DNA from: Stenotrophomonas sp. WZN-1
Lineage (GTDB): Bacteria; Pseudomonadota; Gammaproteobacteria; Xanthomonadales; Xanthomonadaceae
Length of the DNA: 64,000 nucleotides
Assembly (NCBI RefSeq): GCF_002192255.1
Contig: NZ_CP021768.1
Coordinates: 2,002,001 to 2,066,000, forward strand
Direction: 5' to 3'
The notes under the pieces were generated by a model that saw only the letters and a program-made list of their open reading frames with translations, was not told the DNA's origin and made no database searches. This document shows, piece after piece, positions 23,155-31,309 of the stretch. Numbering within the stretch: the stretch's first letter is position 1; every line of letters begins with the position of its first letter. The translations under genes and the position numbers were made by a program.

Positions 23155-24396
23155 TCAGTACAGGATGCGCGTGCGCAGCGTGCCCGGAATCGCGGCCAGC
23201 TCGTCGCGCACGGCGGCGGCCTGTTCCTCGCTGGCGGTAATGTCGATCACTACGTAGCCCACCTTCGGGTCGGTGCGCAGGAACTGACCGTCGATGTTGA
23301 CGTTGTGGCGCGAGAAGATCTCGTTGACCTTGGACAGCACGCCCGGCACGTTCTGGTGGATGTGCAGCAGGCGCAGGCTGTCGGCATGCTCGGGCAGGGT
23401 CACTTCCGGGAAGTTGACCGCCGACAGGGTGCTGCCGTTGTCGCTGTAGCGCACCAGCTTGGCCGCCACTTCCACGCCGATGTTGTCCTGCGCTTCCAGC
23501 GTGCTGCCGCCCACGTGCGGAGTCAGGATGACGTTGTCGTGGCGGGTCAGCGGCGATTCGAAGATATCGCCGTTGCCCTTCGGTTCGACCGGGAACACGT
23601 CCAGCGCGGCGCCACCGACGTGGCCGCTGGCCAGGGCCGCATCCAGCGCATCGATGTCGACCACGGTGCCGCGCGCGGCGTTGATCAGGTGCACGCCCTT
23701 GCGCATCTTCGCCAGCTCGGTGCTGCCGATCATCCATTGCGTGGACGGGGTTTCCGGCACGTGCAGAGTGACGATGTCGGCGCGTGCCAGCAGGTCGTCC
23801 AGGCTGGCCGCTGCCCGGGCATTGCCCAGCGCCAGCTTGGTTTCCACGTCGTGGAAGATCACCTGCATGCCCAGCGATTCGGCCAGCACGCCGACCTGGG
23901 TGCCGATGTGGCCGTAACCGATGATGCCCAGCGTCTTGCCGCGCACTTCATGGCTGCCGCTGGCCGACTTCGACCAGCCGCCGCGATGGCATTCGGCGTT
24001 CTTCTGCGGAATGCCGCGGGTCAGCATGATCGCCTCGGCGATGACCAGCTCGGCCACGCTGCGGGTATTGGAGTACGGCGCGTTGAACACCGGGATGCCG
24101 GCCAGTTCGGCTGTGTCCAGGTCGACCTGGTTGGTGCCGATGCAGAAGCAGCCCACCGCGATCAGGCGCTTGGCCTCGGCCAGCACCTCGGCACTGAGCT
24201 GGGTGCGAGAACGGATGCCGACGATGTGCGCTTCGGCGATGCGCGCCTTCAGTTCGTCCTCGGGCAGCGCCTTGGTGTGCGCTTCGATCTGGCTGTAGCC
24301 GGCGGCGCTGAACACCTCCACGGCGGTCTGGCTGACCCCCTCCAGCAACAGCACACGGATATCCTGCTTCGGGAACGAGGTCTTCTTCGGCGACAT
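23155..24396 (-). CDS. serA: D-3-phosphoglycerate dehydrogenase
   Basis: 413-residue NAD-dependent first enzyme of serine synthesis. The nucleotide-binding motif GIIGYGHIGTQVGVLAE, the catalytic Arg block INAARGTVVDIDAL and the His block LTPHVGGSTLEAQ are present, followed by a C-terminal ACT domain (HIHQNVPGVLSKVNEIFS) for serine feedback. The length matches the E. coli-type enzyme. The start at 24396 opens MSPKKTSFPKQDIRVLLLEG. It is divergent from a D-2-hydroxyacid flavoprotein, a link with known biochemical logic because SerA can also reduce 2-oxoglutarate. Confidence 0.94.
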   Translation of the reverse strand: MSPKKTSFPKQDIRVLLLEGVSQTAVEVFSAAGYSQIEAHTKALPEDELKARIAEAHIVGIRSRTQLSAEVLAEAKRLIAVGCFCIGTNQVDLDTAELAGIPVFNAPYSNTRSVAELVIAEAIMLTRGIPQKNAECHRGGWSKSASGSHEVRGKTLGIIGYGHIGTQVGVLAESLGMQVIFHDVETKLALGNARAAASLDDLLARADIVTLHVPETPSTQWMIGSTELAKMRKGVHLINAARGTVVDIDALDAALASGHVGGAALDVFPVEPKGNGDIFESPLTRHDNVILTPHVGGSTLEAQDNIGVEVAAKLVRYSDNGSTLSAVNFPEVTLPEHADSLRLLHIHQNVPGVLSKVNEIFSRHNVNIDGQFLRTDPKVGYVVIDITASEEQAAAVRDELAAIPGTLRTRILY

Positions 24397-24565
24397 GGGG
24401 CAACACGGCCAGTGGGACAGGGGCCGACCACTATGCCAGATCGTGCCGCCCATGGTGCAGTGCGCAATTGGTTGCATTCGTAGCTATCTGCACGGCTGCA
24501 GGGCTGGACGCTGGCGCGTGCCGCTGGCACGCTTGCCCGTTCTTCACGCACCGCGCTGGACCGTC

Positions 24566-25954
24566 ATGACCGATTCCCGCATTGCCTCGCTGCAGCAGGC
24601 CTGTCCCGGCCTGAAGCTGAAGACCGACCCGGCCGACCTGGAGCATTACGGACGGGACTGGACCCGGCGCTGGACGCCGGCGCCGCTGGCGATCGCACTG
24701 CCGGCCACGGTCGAGGACGTACAGGCGGTGATGCGATGGAGCGCAGGCGAGGGCGTGGCCGTGGTGCCGTCCGGTGGCCGCACCGGTCTCTCGGGTGGCG
24801 CGGTGGCCGCCAACGGCGAGCTGGTGCTCAGCCTGGAACGGATGAACAAGGCGCTGGCCTACGACGCGGTCGATCGCACCCTGGTGGTGCAGGCCGGCAT
24901 GGCGCTGGAAGCCGTGCACAACGCCGCGCTGGACCACGGCCTGATCTACCCGGTGGATTTCGCCGCGCGCGGGTCCTGCACGATCGGCGGCAACATCGCC
25001 ACCAATGCCGGCGGCATCCGCGTGATCCGCTACGGCAACACCCGCGAGTGGATCGCCGGGCTGAAGGTGGTCACGGCCGATGGCCAGCTGCTGGAACTCA
25101 ACAAGGGCCTGATCAAGAACTCCAGTGGCTATGACTTCCGCCAGCTGCTGATCGGTTCGGAAGGCACGCTGGGCGTGATCGTCGAGGCGACGGTGAAGCT
25201 GGCCGACCCGCCGCCGGCCAGCAATGTGATGCTGCTGGCCGTGCCCAGCTTCGAGGTGCTGATGCAGGTGTTCGCCGCGTTCCGCGCGCGCCTGCAGCTG
25301 CAGGCCTTCGAATTCTTCACCGACCGGGCGCTGGAGCACGTGCTGGCGCATGGTGCGCAGGCGCCGTTCGACGAGGTGCATCCGTACTACGTGGTCACCG
25401 AGTTCGCGGCCAATGACGAGGCGCAGGAAGCCGCGGCGATGGCGGCCTTCGAGGACTGCATGGGCAACGGCTGGGTCAGCGACGGTGTGATCAGTGCCAG
25501 TGATGCCCAGGCCGCCCAGCTGTGGCGCCTGCGCGAAGGCATCACAGAATCGCTGGCGCGCTACAAGCCGTACAAGAATGACGTCTCGGTGCGGATCTCG
25601 GCGATGCCGGCGTTCCTGGCTGAGACCCAGGCACTGATCGGGCAGGCCTACCCGCACTTCGACGTGGTCTGGTTCGGCCATATCGGCGACGGCAACCTGC
25701 ACATCAACGTGCTCAAGCCGGACGACACCAGCGACGCCGATTTCGTGGCGCAGTGCGAGCACGTGACCAAGCTGCTGGCGCAGGTGCTGGCCCGCTTCAA
25801 TGGCAGCATCTCGGCCGAGCACGGCATCGGCCTGGTCAAGAAGGGCTACCTGGACAGCACCCGCGGCCCGGCCGAGATCGCGCTGATGAAGGCGGTCAAA
25901 CGCGCGTTCGATCCCGAAGCGCGGCTGAATCCCGGCAAGCTGTTCGACGCCTGA
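24566..25954 (+). CDS. FAD-linked D-2-hydroxyacid dehydrogenase, D-2-hydroxyglutarate dehydrogenase-like
   Basis: 462-residue flavoprotein of the vanillyl-alcohol-oxidase/glycolate-oxidase-D family. The FAD-binding motif VVPSGGRTGLSGGAV and SCTIGGNIATNAGG lie in the N-terminal half. The C-terminal metal-site region contains WFGHIGDGNLHINV and ISAEHGIGLVKKGYL. Such enzymes oxidise D-2-hydroxyglutarate (or D-lactate) and pass electrons to the respiratory chain. Position next to serA favours 2-hydroxyglutarate, the side product of SerA; in Pseudomonas stutzeri the two enzymes are known to work as a pair. The start at 24566 gives MTDSRIASLQ. Confidence 0.88.
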   Translation: MTDSRIASLQQACPGLKLKTDPADLEHYGRDWTRRWTPAPLAIALPATVEDVQAVMRWSAGEGVAVVPSGGRTGLSGGAVAANGELVLSLERMNKALAYDAVDRTLVVQAGMALEAVHNAALDHGLIYPVDFAARGSCTIGGNIATNAGGIRVIRYGNTREWIAGLKVVTADGQLLELNKGLIKNSSGYDFRQLLIGSEGTLGVIVEATVKLADPPPASNVMLLAVPSFEVLMQVFAAFRARLQLQAFEFFTDRALEHVLAHGAQAPFDEVHPYYVVTEFAANDEAQEAAAMAAFEDCMGNGWVSDGVISASDAQAAQLWRLREGITESLARYKPYKNDVSVRISAMPAFLAETQALIGQAYPHFDVVWFGHIGDGNLHINVLKPDDTSDADFVAQCEHVTKLLAQVLARFNGSISAEHGIGLVKKGYLDSTRGPAEIALMKAVKRAFDPEARLNPGKLFDA

Positions 25955-26016
25955 GCCGGGCAAATCCTTCACGTACCCGTTACGCTCCACGCATTCTCAC
26001 AACCGGCTTCGAACCG

Positions 26017-26316
26017 ATGACCCGTCCGCTTCTGCTGCTTGCCCTGCTGTCCCTGCCGCTGGCCGGCTTCGCTTCCAGCTTCGCTGGCACTTCGGCCGGC
26101 TCGGCCACCGGTGCGTCCTCCGGTTCGTCGGGCAGCAGCTCGGGCGATGACAAGGTGGTGCTGGCTGCGCGCGACGATGCCGCTGCGTTCGTCGCCAGCG
26201 ACGGCCGGATCCGTGGCGCCCGCCTGCAGGCGGCGCTGGTCCACCTGCGCGAGCAGAGCACCGCCGCACAGCAGCAGAGCGACCTGGAACTGGCCCGCGC
26301 GCTGCTGGCGCGTTGA
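26017..26316 (+). CDS. Exported DUF2388-type small protein
   Basis: 99 residues: signal peptide (LLLLALLSLPLAGFA), a Ser/Gly/Ala-rich stretch, then DDKVVLAARDDAAAFVASDG, which is the signature of the DUF2388 (TIGR02448) family known mainly in pseudomonads, and a C-terminal helix. Periplasmic, function unknown. It is followed closely by the DUF4105 gene, as part of a likely two-gene unit. Confidence 0.8.
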   Translation: MTRPLLLLALLSLPLAGFASSFAGTSAGSATGASSGSSGSSSGDDKVVLAARDDAAAFVASDGRIRGARLQAALVHLREQSTAAQQQSDLELARALLAR

Positions 26317-26350
26317 TCCGGGCTGCATGACCTCGGCGTCATCGCTTTCT

Positions 26351-26426
26351 GTAGAGCCGAGCCATGCTCGGCTGAACGCCCAGCGCGCACGGATCGCAAC
26401 AGCAGCCGAGCATGGCTCGGCTCTAC
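26351..26426. repeat. SMAG dimer
   Basis: Inverted GTAGAGCCGAGCCATGCTCGG units facing each other. They lie between the DUF2388 stop and the proposed DUF4105 start, and would be translated if the longer start of that gene were used. Confidence 0.8.
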
Positions 26427-26448
26427 AGTGGTTTGGGCGGTGGAACGC

Positions 26449-26471
26449 AGCCACGCATGGCGTGGCTCTAC
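26449..26471. repeat. SMAG-like monomer at the start of the DUF4105 gene
   Basis: AGCCACGC, AT, GGCGTGGCT followed by CTAC. Its right half is read in frame as the first residues of the proposed signal peptide. Confidence 0.6.
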
Positions 26472-28225
26472 TGCTGATCGCCCACGTCGCGCACGCAACT
26501 GATCGCCTGCAGCTCGATCCGTCTGGTCTCGATCCTGCACAGCAGCAGCTCGCCAGCCAGACCCTGGCCGACGTGCAGTCACTGCTGCCGGAGGGCCTGC
26601 TCCGCGCTTTGCCGGCTCAGGTGCAGGTGCACTGGCGTGATGACCTTCCCGCCAAGGTGCACGGCCGCACGTTCGGCGGCCGCATCACGTTGCGCCGTGA
26701 CCTGCTGGATGACGGCATGCCCGGCGCCCGCCGCGCGCGCCGCAGTGCGCTGGTGCACGAGCTGACCCACGTTGCAGACCGTGGCGGTGCGAACTGGTCG
26801 CAGAGCATGCGTTGGCGTGATCTCGCGGGCTGGCAGCGCAAGCCCTGGCACCTCGGCCGTGGCGGCAACGATTTCCATGACCGCAGCCCGGATGTCTATG
26901 AGCTGGCGAACCCGGCCGAGTACCTGGCCGTGAACGCCGAGCATTTCGTGCTCGACGGCGAGTTCGCCTGCCGGCGCCCCGCGTTGGCGCAGTGGTACCA
27001 GACGCATTTCGGAACACCGCCGTTGCTGCCACAGCCGCAGTGCGCTGCGACGCTGCCCTTGCTGCAGGCCGAATCGCAGGAGGGTGCTGCATCGCTGCTG
27101 CGCCTCGACCCGGCGCGCGTCTACGCGGTGGACTACCTGTTCGCCGAAGGCAGCGCGCAGCCGATGAGTCGTTGGGGCCACAGCATGCTGCGGCTGGTGA
27201 TCTGCAAACCGGGCCGCGCACCTGGGCCGGACTGCCGCCTGGACCTGGAGTACCACCGCGTGCTGTCGTTCCGTGCCTTCGTGGGTGACGTGCAGATTTC
27301 CAACTGGCGCGGGCTGACCGGTGGCTACCCGTCGCGGCTGTTCGTGCTGCCCTTGCAGCAGGTGGTGGATGAGTACACCAAGGTCGAGCTGCGCGGGCTG
27401 CAGTCGCTGCCACTGCGGCTGGACCGCAGCGAAATCGCCAGCCTGCTCGAGCGCACCGCGCAGGTGCACTGGAGCTATGACGGGCGCTATTACTTCGTCA
27501 GCAACAACTGCGCGGTGGAAACCGCCAAGCTGCTGCAGGCCGGGGTGCCGGGGCTGGGCGAGGCCGGGCTGGCCCAGCTGAGTCCGCGCGGCCTGAAGCG
27601 CAGACTGGTGCGGCTGGGCGTGCTCGATGAGGGGGTGCTGACGGATCGCAATGCAGCACAGGCGCAGGGCTACTACTTCGCCTCGGCGCGCGACCACTAC
27701 CAGCAGTTGTTCGCAGTGGCCGCGGCCCAGTTGGCCTTGCCCGCCCGTGATGTGCGCGGCTGGTTGAAGCTGCCTGCACAGCGGCGGGCACCGTGGCTGC
27801 TGCAGGGTGACCTGCGTGCCAGTGCCGGCCTGTTGCTGCTGGAACAGGCCGCGCAGCGGCGCGCCGAGCTGCGCGCACGCGATGTGCTCAAGCGGCAGCT
27901 GCTGGCCGCACCGGACAGCACTGAAACCCGCAGCCTGCGGGGGTTGCTGGAGCAGAGCGGGCAGTGGCTGCGCCCGGGGACGCTGCTGCAGGACGGTGGC
28001 TATGGATTGCCGCTGGGCGACGAGCAGGCGCTGCTGTCCGAAGCCGTGGCCACGGCCAGTGCACAGGCGGTGCCGGCGTGGCAGGCATTGCGCGCCCAGC
28101 TGCGCCAGCAGCTGCCGACCCGTCAGCGCGAGGAAATGGATGCGATCGAGGCCAATCTGGCCGCCCTCGGTGCACACCTGCGCACGCAGGCTGCCGGTAC
28201 GACTACTGGCGCGGCAGTTCGATGA
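26462..28225 (+). CDS. Exported DUF4105 (Lnb N-terminal domain-like) protein
   Basis: About 587 residues from a GTG at 26462. A longer reading from the ATG at 26327 would translate a SMAG dimer, so I prefer the shorter one, whose first residues VALLLIAHVAHA form a short signal-like stretch. The C-terminal half carries the DUF4105 landmarks RWGHSMLRLVIC and YYFVSNNCAVETAKLL (His and Cys of a probable hydrolase site). The N-terminal half has ALVHELTHVAD, a zinc-peptidase-like HExxH variant (HELTH), and NPAEYLAVNAEHFVLD. A peptidase or amidase of the envelope is plausible; the substrate is unknown. Its 3' end overlaps the convergent kinase gene by 23 bp. Confidence 0.75.
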   Translation: MALLLIAHVAHATDRLQLDPSGLDPAQQQLASQTLADVQSLLPEGLLRALPAQVQVHWRDDLPAKVHGRTFGGRITLRRDLLDDGMPGARRARRSALVHELTHVADRGGANWSQSMRWRDLAGWQRKPWHLGRGGNDFHDRSPDVYELANPAEYLAVNAEHFVLDGEFACRRPALAQWYQTHFGTPPLLPQPQCAATLPLLQAESQEGAASLLRLDPARVYAVDYLFAEGSAQPMSRWGHSMLRLVICKPGRAPGPDCRLDLEYHRVLSFRAFVGDVQISNWRGLTGGYPSRLFVLPLQQVVDEYTKVELRGLQSLPLRLDRSEIASLLERTAQVHWSYDGRYYFVSNNCAVETAKLLQAGVPGLGEAGLAQLSPRGLKRRLVRLGVLDEGVLTDRNAAQAQGYYFASARDHYQQLFAVAAAQLALPARDVRGWLKLPAQRRAPWLLQGDLRASAGLLLLEQAAQRRAELRARDVLKRQLLAAPDSTETRSLRGLLEQSGQWLRPGTLLQDGGYGLPLGDEQALLSEAVATASAQAVPAWQALRAQLRQQLPTRQREEMDAIEANLAALGAHLRTQAAGTTTGAAVR

Positions 28226-29279
28226 CGAAGCGGCTGCCGCCGGCGCTGCCCGGAATGCAGTAGACGCGGCCACCGTGTGCATCGGCAATGGCCTTGACCA
28301 CCGCCAGGCCGAGCCCGCTGCCGCCGCCCTGGCGCGAACGCGAGCCATCGGCACGCATGAACGGGGTGAAGATATCCGTGTGCAGTTCCGGGTCGATGCC
28401 CGGGCCCTCGTCTTCGATCGAGACCTGCACGTGGCCGGGCGTGTCATGCACTGCAATGCGCACCTTGCCCGGACTGGCATAGCGCCGCGCGTTCTCCAGC
28501 AGCGCCAGCAACGCCTGGCGCAGGCGGGTCGGGTCGCAGTGCGCGTTGTGTTCCTCGCGGCTGGTTTCCAGCTCCAGCACGAATCCGGCGGCACGGAACT
28601 GCGGGTCGACCAGGGTCATCACCGAATGCACCTCGGCCACCACGTCGGTGCGCGCGCGGCGCACGTCCAGCCGCGCATTGTCGGACAGGCTCAGCACGCG
28701 CAGATCCTCGATCAGCCGTGACAGCCCTTCGACCTGGGCCAGCAGGCTGCGGAACTGGGATTCGTCAGGCTGGAACACGCCTTCGGCCAGCCCCTGCAGG
28801 CGGCCGCGCAGGATCGTCACCGGCGTGCGCAGTTCATGGGCGATGGCGGCGTGCCACATCGCACGCTCGCTCTCCATGTGCTGCAGGCGGCGCGCCATTG
28901 CATTGAAGTCTTCGACCAGGGTCGCCACTTCGCCCGGCGAATTCTCCTCGACACTGGCACGTGCACCCAGGTCGCCGCCCGCGAGCGCACGCACGCTGTC
29001 CACCAGTGAATTCAACGGCGACAGGATGCGGTGGGCGAGACGGAACGAGGCGGCGATGGCCAGCGCCAGCCCGGTCAGGATCACGCCCACCATCCATGCC
29101 AGTTCCGGCCCGGTCGGCAGCCAGCTTTCCGGTTCCTCGGCACTGCCGGGGAAGAACTCGACCAGCACCGCGTACAGCAGCCACGACGACAGGATCATCA
29201 TCACGATGACGCCGATCACCATCAGCGACATCGAAACAATGATGTGGCGGCTCAGCCCGGAGCGGCGCAGGGGGGCCAT
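28203..29279 (-). CDS. smeSy: Sensor histidine kinase, SmeSy-like
   Basis: 358-residue inner-membrane kinase: transmembrane segments at about 13-40 and 60-80 enclose a short periplasmic loop of only about 20 residues, then come a HAMP linker, the H-box HAAIAHELRTPVTILRGRLQ (His148) and an ATPase domain with NARRYA, EDEGPGIDPE and GSGLGLAVVKA. The gene overlaps the response-regulator stop (TGATG) and the pair is divergent from the pump genes. The SmeRySy assignment rests on this arrangement, known for smeYZ in S. maltophilia. The tiny sensor loop suggests membrane or cell-wall stress sensing. Confidence 0.85.
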   Translation of the reverse strand: MAPLRRSGLSRHIIVSMSLMVIGVIVMMILSSWLLYAVLVEFFPGSAEEPESWLPTGPELAWMVGVILTGLALAIAASFRLAHRILSPLNSLVDSVRALAGGDLGARASVEENSPGEVATLVEDFNAMARRLQHMESERAMWHAAIAHELRTPVTILRGRLQGLAEGVFQPDESQFRSLLAQVEGLSRLIEDLRVLSLSDNARLDVRRARTDVVAEVHSVMTLVDPQFRAAGFVLELETSREEHNAHCDPTRLRQALLALLENARRYASPGKVRIAVHDTPGHVQVSIEDEGPGIDPELHTDIFTPFMRADGSRSRQGGGSGLGLAVVKAIADAHGGRVYCIPGSAGGSRFVIELPRQ

Positions 29280-30028
29280 CAGCGGTCGGCCATCAACCGG
29301 TAGCCGACGCCACGCACGCTGGCTGGGACATTGACCATGCCCACTTCATCCAGCTTGCGGCGCAGCTTGCTGACATGGCTGTCGACGGTGCGCTCCAGCG
29401 CTTCGCTTTCCGGCAGGCATTCGTGCATCAGTTCGCTGCGGCTGAAGATGCGGGTCGGCGCCAGCGCCATGCAGTGCAGCAGCTTGAACTCGGTGAGGGT
29501 GAGCAGCACTTCGTGGCTGTAGCCTTCACCCTCCACGTGCACGGCGTGGGTGGCCGAGTCGATCAGCAACGGGCCGACGCGCAGCGCGGTGGGCGCGTCC
29601 ATGCGTGAGGCGCGCAGCGTACGCCGCAGCACGGCGCGCACGCGCGCAGCGACCTCGGCCGGGTTGAACGGCTTGACCACGTAGTCATCAGCGCCCATCC
29701 GCAGCGCGGTCAGCTTGTCCAGATCCTGGTCCAGTGCGGTCAGCATGATCACCGGCGTCTCGCCGCGCTGGCGCAGCTGGGTCAGCACGCTCCAGCCGTC
29801 CAGGCGCGGCAGCTGCACATCGAGCAGGACCAGGTCGGGGCGGGCGCTGCGGTGCAGGTCCAGGGCGCTGTGGCCATCGGCGGCGCGCAGCGTGCGCAGT
29901 CCTTCGCGTTCCAGGTAGGCGCAGAGAATGTCGGCGATCTCGGCCTCATCCTCGACGATCAGGACGAGGGCGGCGAGGGCAGGGGAGGCATGCATGCAGG
30001 GGCGGGGCCATAAGGTGCTTGCCTCCAT
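29279..30028 (-). CDS. smeRy: OmpR-family response regulator, SmeRy-like
   Basis: 249 residues from an ATG with GGAG upstream; the ATG at 29995 (MHASPALAALVLIVEDE) is the alternative. The receiver domain has the acidic pair in VEDEAEI, the phosphoacceptor Asp in LVLLDVQLPRLDGW and Lys in YVVKPFNPAEV. The winged-helix output domain ends with LDEVGMVNVPASVRGVGYRLM. It is translationally coupled to the kinase gene and divergent from the smeY-like gene, 96 bp away, where it probably binds. Confidence 0.86.
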   Translation of the reverse strand: MEASTLWPRPCMHASPALAALVLIVEDEAEIADILCAYLEREGLRTLRAADGHSALDLHRSARPDLVLLDVQLPRLDGWSVLTQLRQRGETPVIMLTALDQDLDKLTALRMGADDYVVKPFNPAEVAARVRAVLRRTLRASRMDAPTALRVGPLLIDSATHAVHVEGEGYSHEVLLTLTEFKLLHCMALAPTRIFSRSELMHECLPESEALERTVDSHVSKLRRKLDEVGMVNVPASVRGVGYRLMADR

Positions 30029-30124
30029 CGTATCTCCACAGTTCCTCCATCGAAACCCCATCATCGCCACGCAGACTGCGCGCTTCAGAACCTATCCGCC
30101 GCCTGCGCGGCATTGTGCACAGCA

Positions 30125-31273
30125 ATGAGAACCTTCAGGACTCCGGTCGCGTTGATCGCGGCCCTCGCCTTGGCCATGACGGCCTGCTCCACCCCCGAAG
30201 CCACCCCCGAAGCGGCGCCGCGCGTCGGCGTGATCAGCGTCGGCCCGCAGGTAGTGCAGCGTGACGACGAACTGCCCGGGCGCGTTGCTGCGGTGCGCAC
30301 CGCGCAGATCCGCGCGCAGGTGGGCGGCATCGTACAGCGGCGCCTGTTCGAGCAGGGTGCGGAAGTCAGTGCCGGCCAGGCGCTGTTCCAGATTGACCCG
30401 GCTGCGTTCCGGGCCGACGTCGATTCGGCGCTGGCCGCACTGCAGCGCAGCGAGGCGGCGTTGGGCCGCAGCCGCGTGCAGTCGCAGCGCCTGCACGCCC
30501 TGGCCGCCGCGCAGGCGGTCAGCCAGCAGCATCGCGACGACGCCAGTGCCGAGTACGAACAGGCCCGCGCCGCAGTGAACGAAGCGCGCGCGATCCTGTC
30601 CCGTCGCCAGCTCGATCTGCGTTACGCAACGGTCAGTGCACCCATTGCCGGCCGTATCGACCAGGCGCTGGTGACCGAAGGCGCGCTGGTGGGCGTGGCC
30701 GATGCCGAGCCGATGGCGGTGGTGCAGCAGATCGACCAGGTCTACGTTGACGTGCGCCAACCGGCGGCGCAGCTGGAGTCGCTGCAGCGCAGTGCCGCCG
30801 GTGGTGGCGAGCTGCCGGTGACGATCATCGGTGCCGCCGGCAAGCCGCTGCCCGAGCGCGGCCAGCTGCTGTTCTCCGGCATCAATGTCGATGCGCGGAC
30901 GGGTGACGTGATCCTGCGCATCCTGGTCGACAACCCGCAGCGGCAGCTGCTGCCCGGCATGTACGTGCGCGCGAGGGTGCCACGTGGCGCGCCCGCCAGT
31001 GCATTGACAGTGCCACAGCAGGCGGTGCTGCGCAGCGCCGGTGGCCAGGCCTATGCCTGGGTGATCGGCGCCGACGGCAAGGCGGTGATCCGCACGCTGG
31101 AGGTGGACGGCAGCGTCGATCGCCAGTGGCTGGTGCGCACCGGCCTGAAGGCCGGGGAGAAGGTGGTGGTCGAGGGCCAGGAGCGCCTGCAGGAAGGCGT
31201 GGTGGTCGATGCGCGCGACTGGCAGAAGCCGGTCGCCAGCGCCGGTGCGGTGCAGGCCGGCAGCAAGGGCTGA
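30125..31273 (+). CDS. smeY: RND efflux periplasmic adaptor, SmeY-like
   Basis: 382-residue membrane-fusion lipoprotein joining the RND pump to an outer-membrane channel. The signal sequence ends at a Cys in LALAMTACS. A biotinyl-lipoyl domain split around an alpha-helical hairpin follows (RAQVGGIVQRRLFEQGAEV, then QLDLRYATVSAPIAGRID), then beta-barrel and membrane-proximal domains (LLPGMYVRARV). The ATG at 30125 was chosen over an upstream TTG. The next gene is the pump; no outer-membrane channel gene follows, which distinguishes this operon from smeABC and smeDEF. Confidence 0.85.
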   Translation: MRTFRTPVALIAALALAMTACSTPEATPEAAPRVGVISVGPQVVQRDDELPGRVAAVRTAQIRAQVGGIVQRRLFEQGAEVSAGQALFQIDPAAFRADVDSALAALQRSEAALGRSRVQSQRLHALAAAQAVSQQHRDDASAEYEQARAAVNEARAILSRRQLDLRYATVSAPIAGRIDQALVTEGALVGVADAEPMAVVQQIDQVYVDVRQPAAQLESLQRSAAGGGELPVTIIGAAGKPLPERGQLLFSGINVDARTGDVILRILVDNPQRQLLPGMYVRARVPRGAPASALTVPQQAVLRSAGGQAYAWVIGADGKAVIRTLEVDGSVDRQWLVRTGLKAGEKVVVEGQERLQEGVVVDARDWQKPVASAGAVQAGSKG

Positions 31274-31309
31274 GCCTTTCCCCGGCCAGCCCCTCCAGGA
31301 AAATCCAAC

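Noticed and set aside
26327..26461. N-terminal extension of the DUF4105 protein through the SMAG dimer
   Set aside because: The extension is a translation of repeat sequence with no signal peptide at its start; kept only as an alternative.
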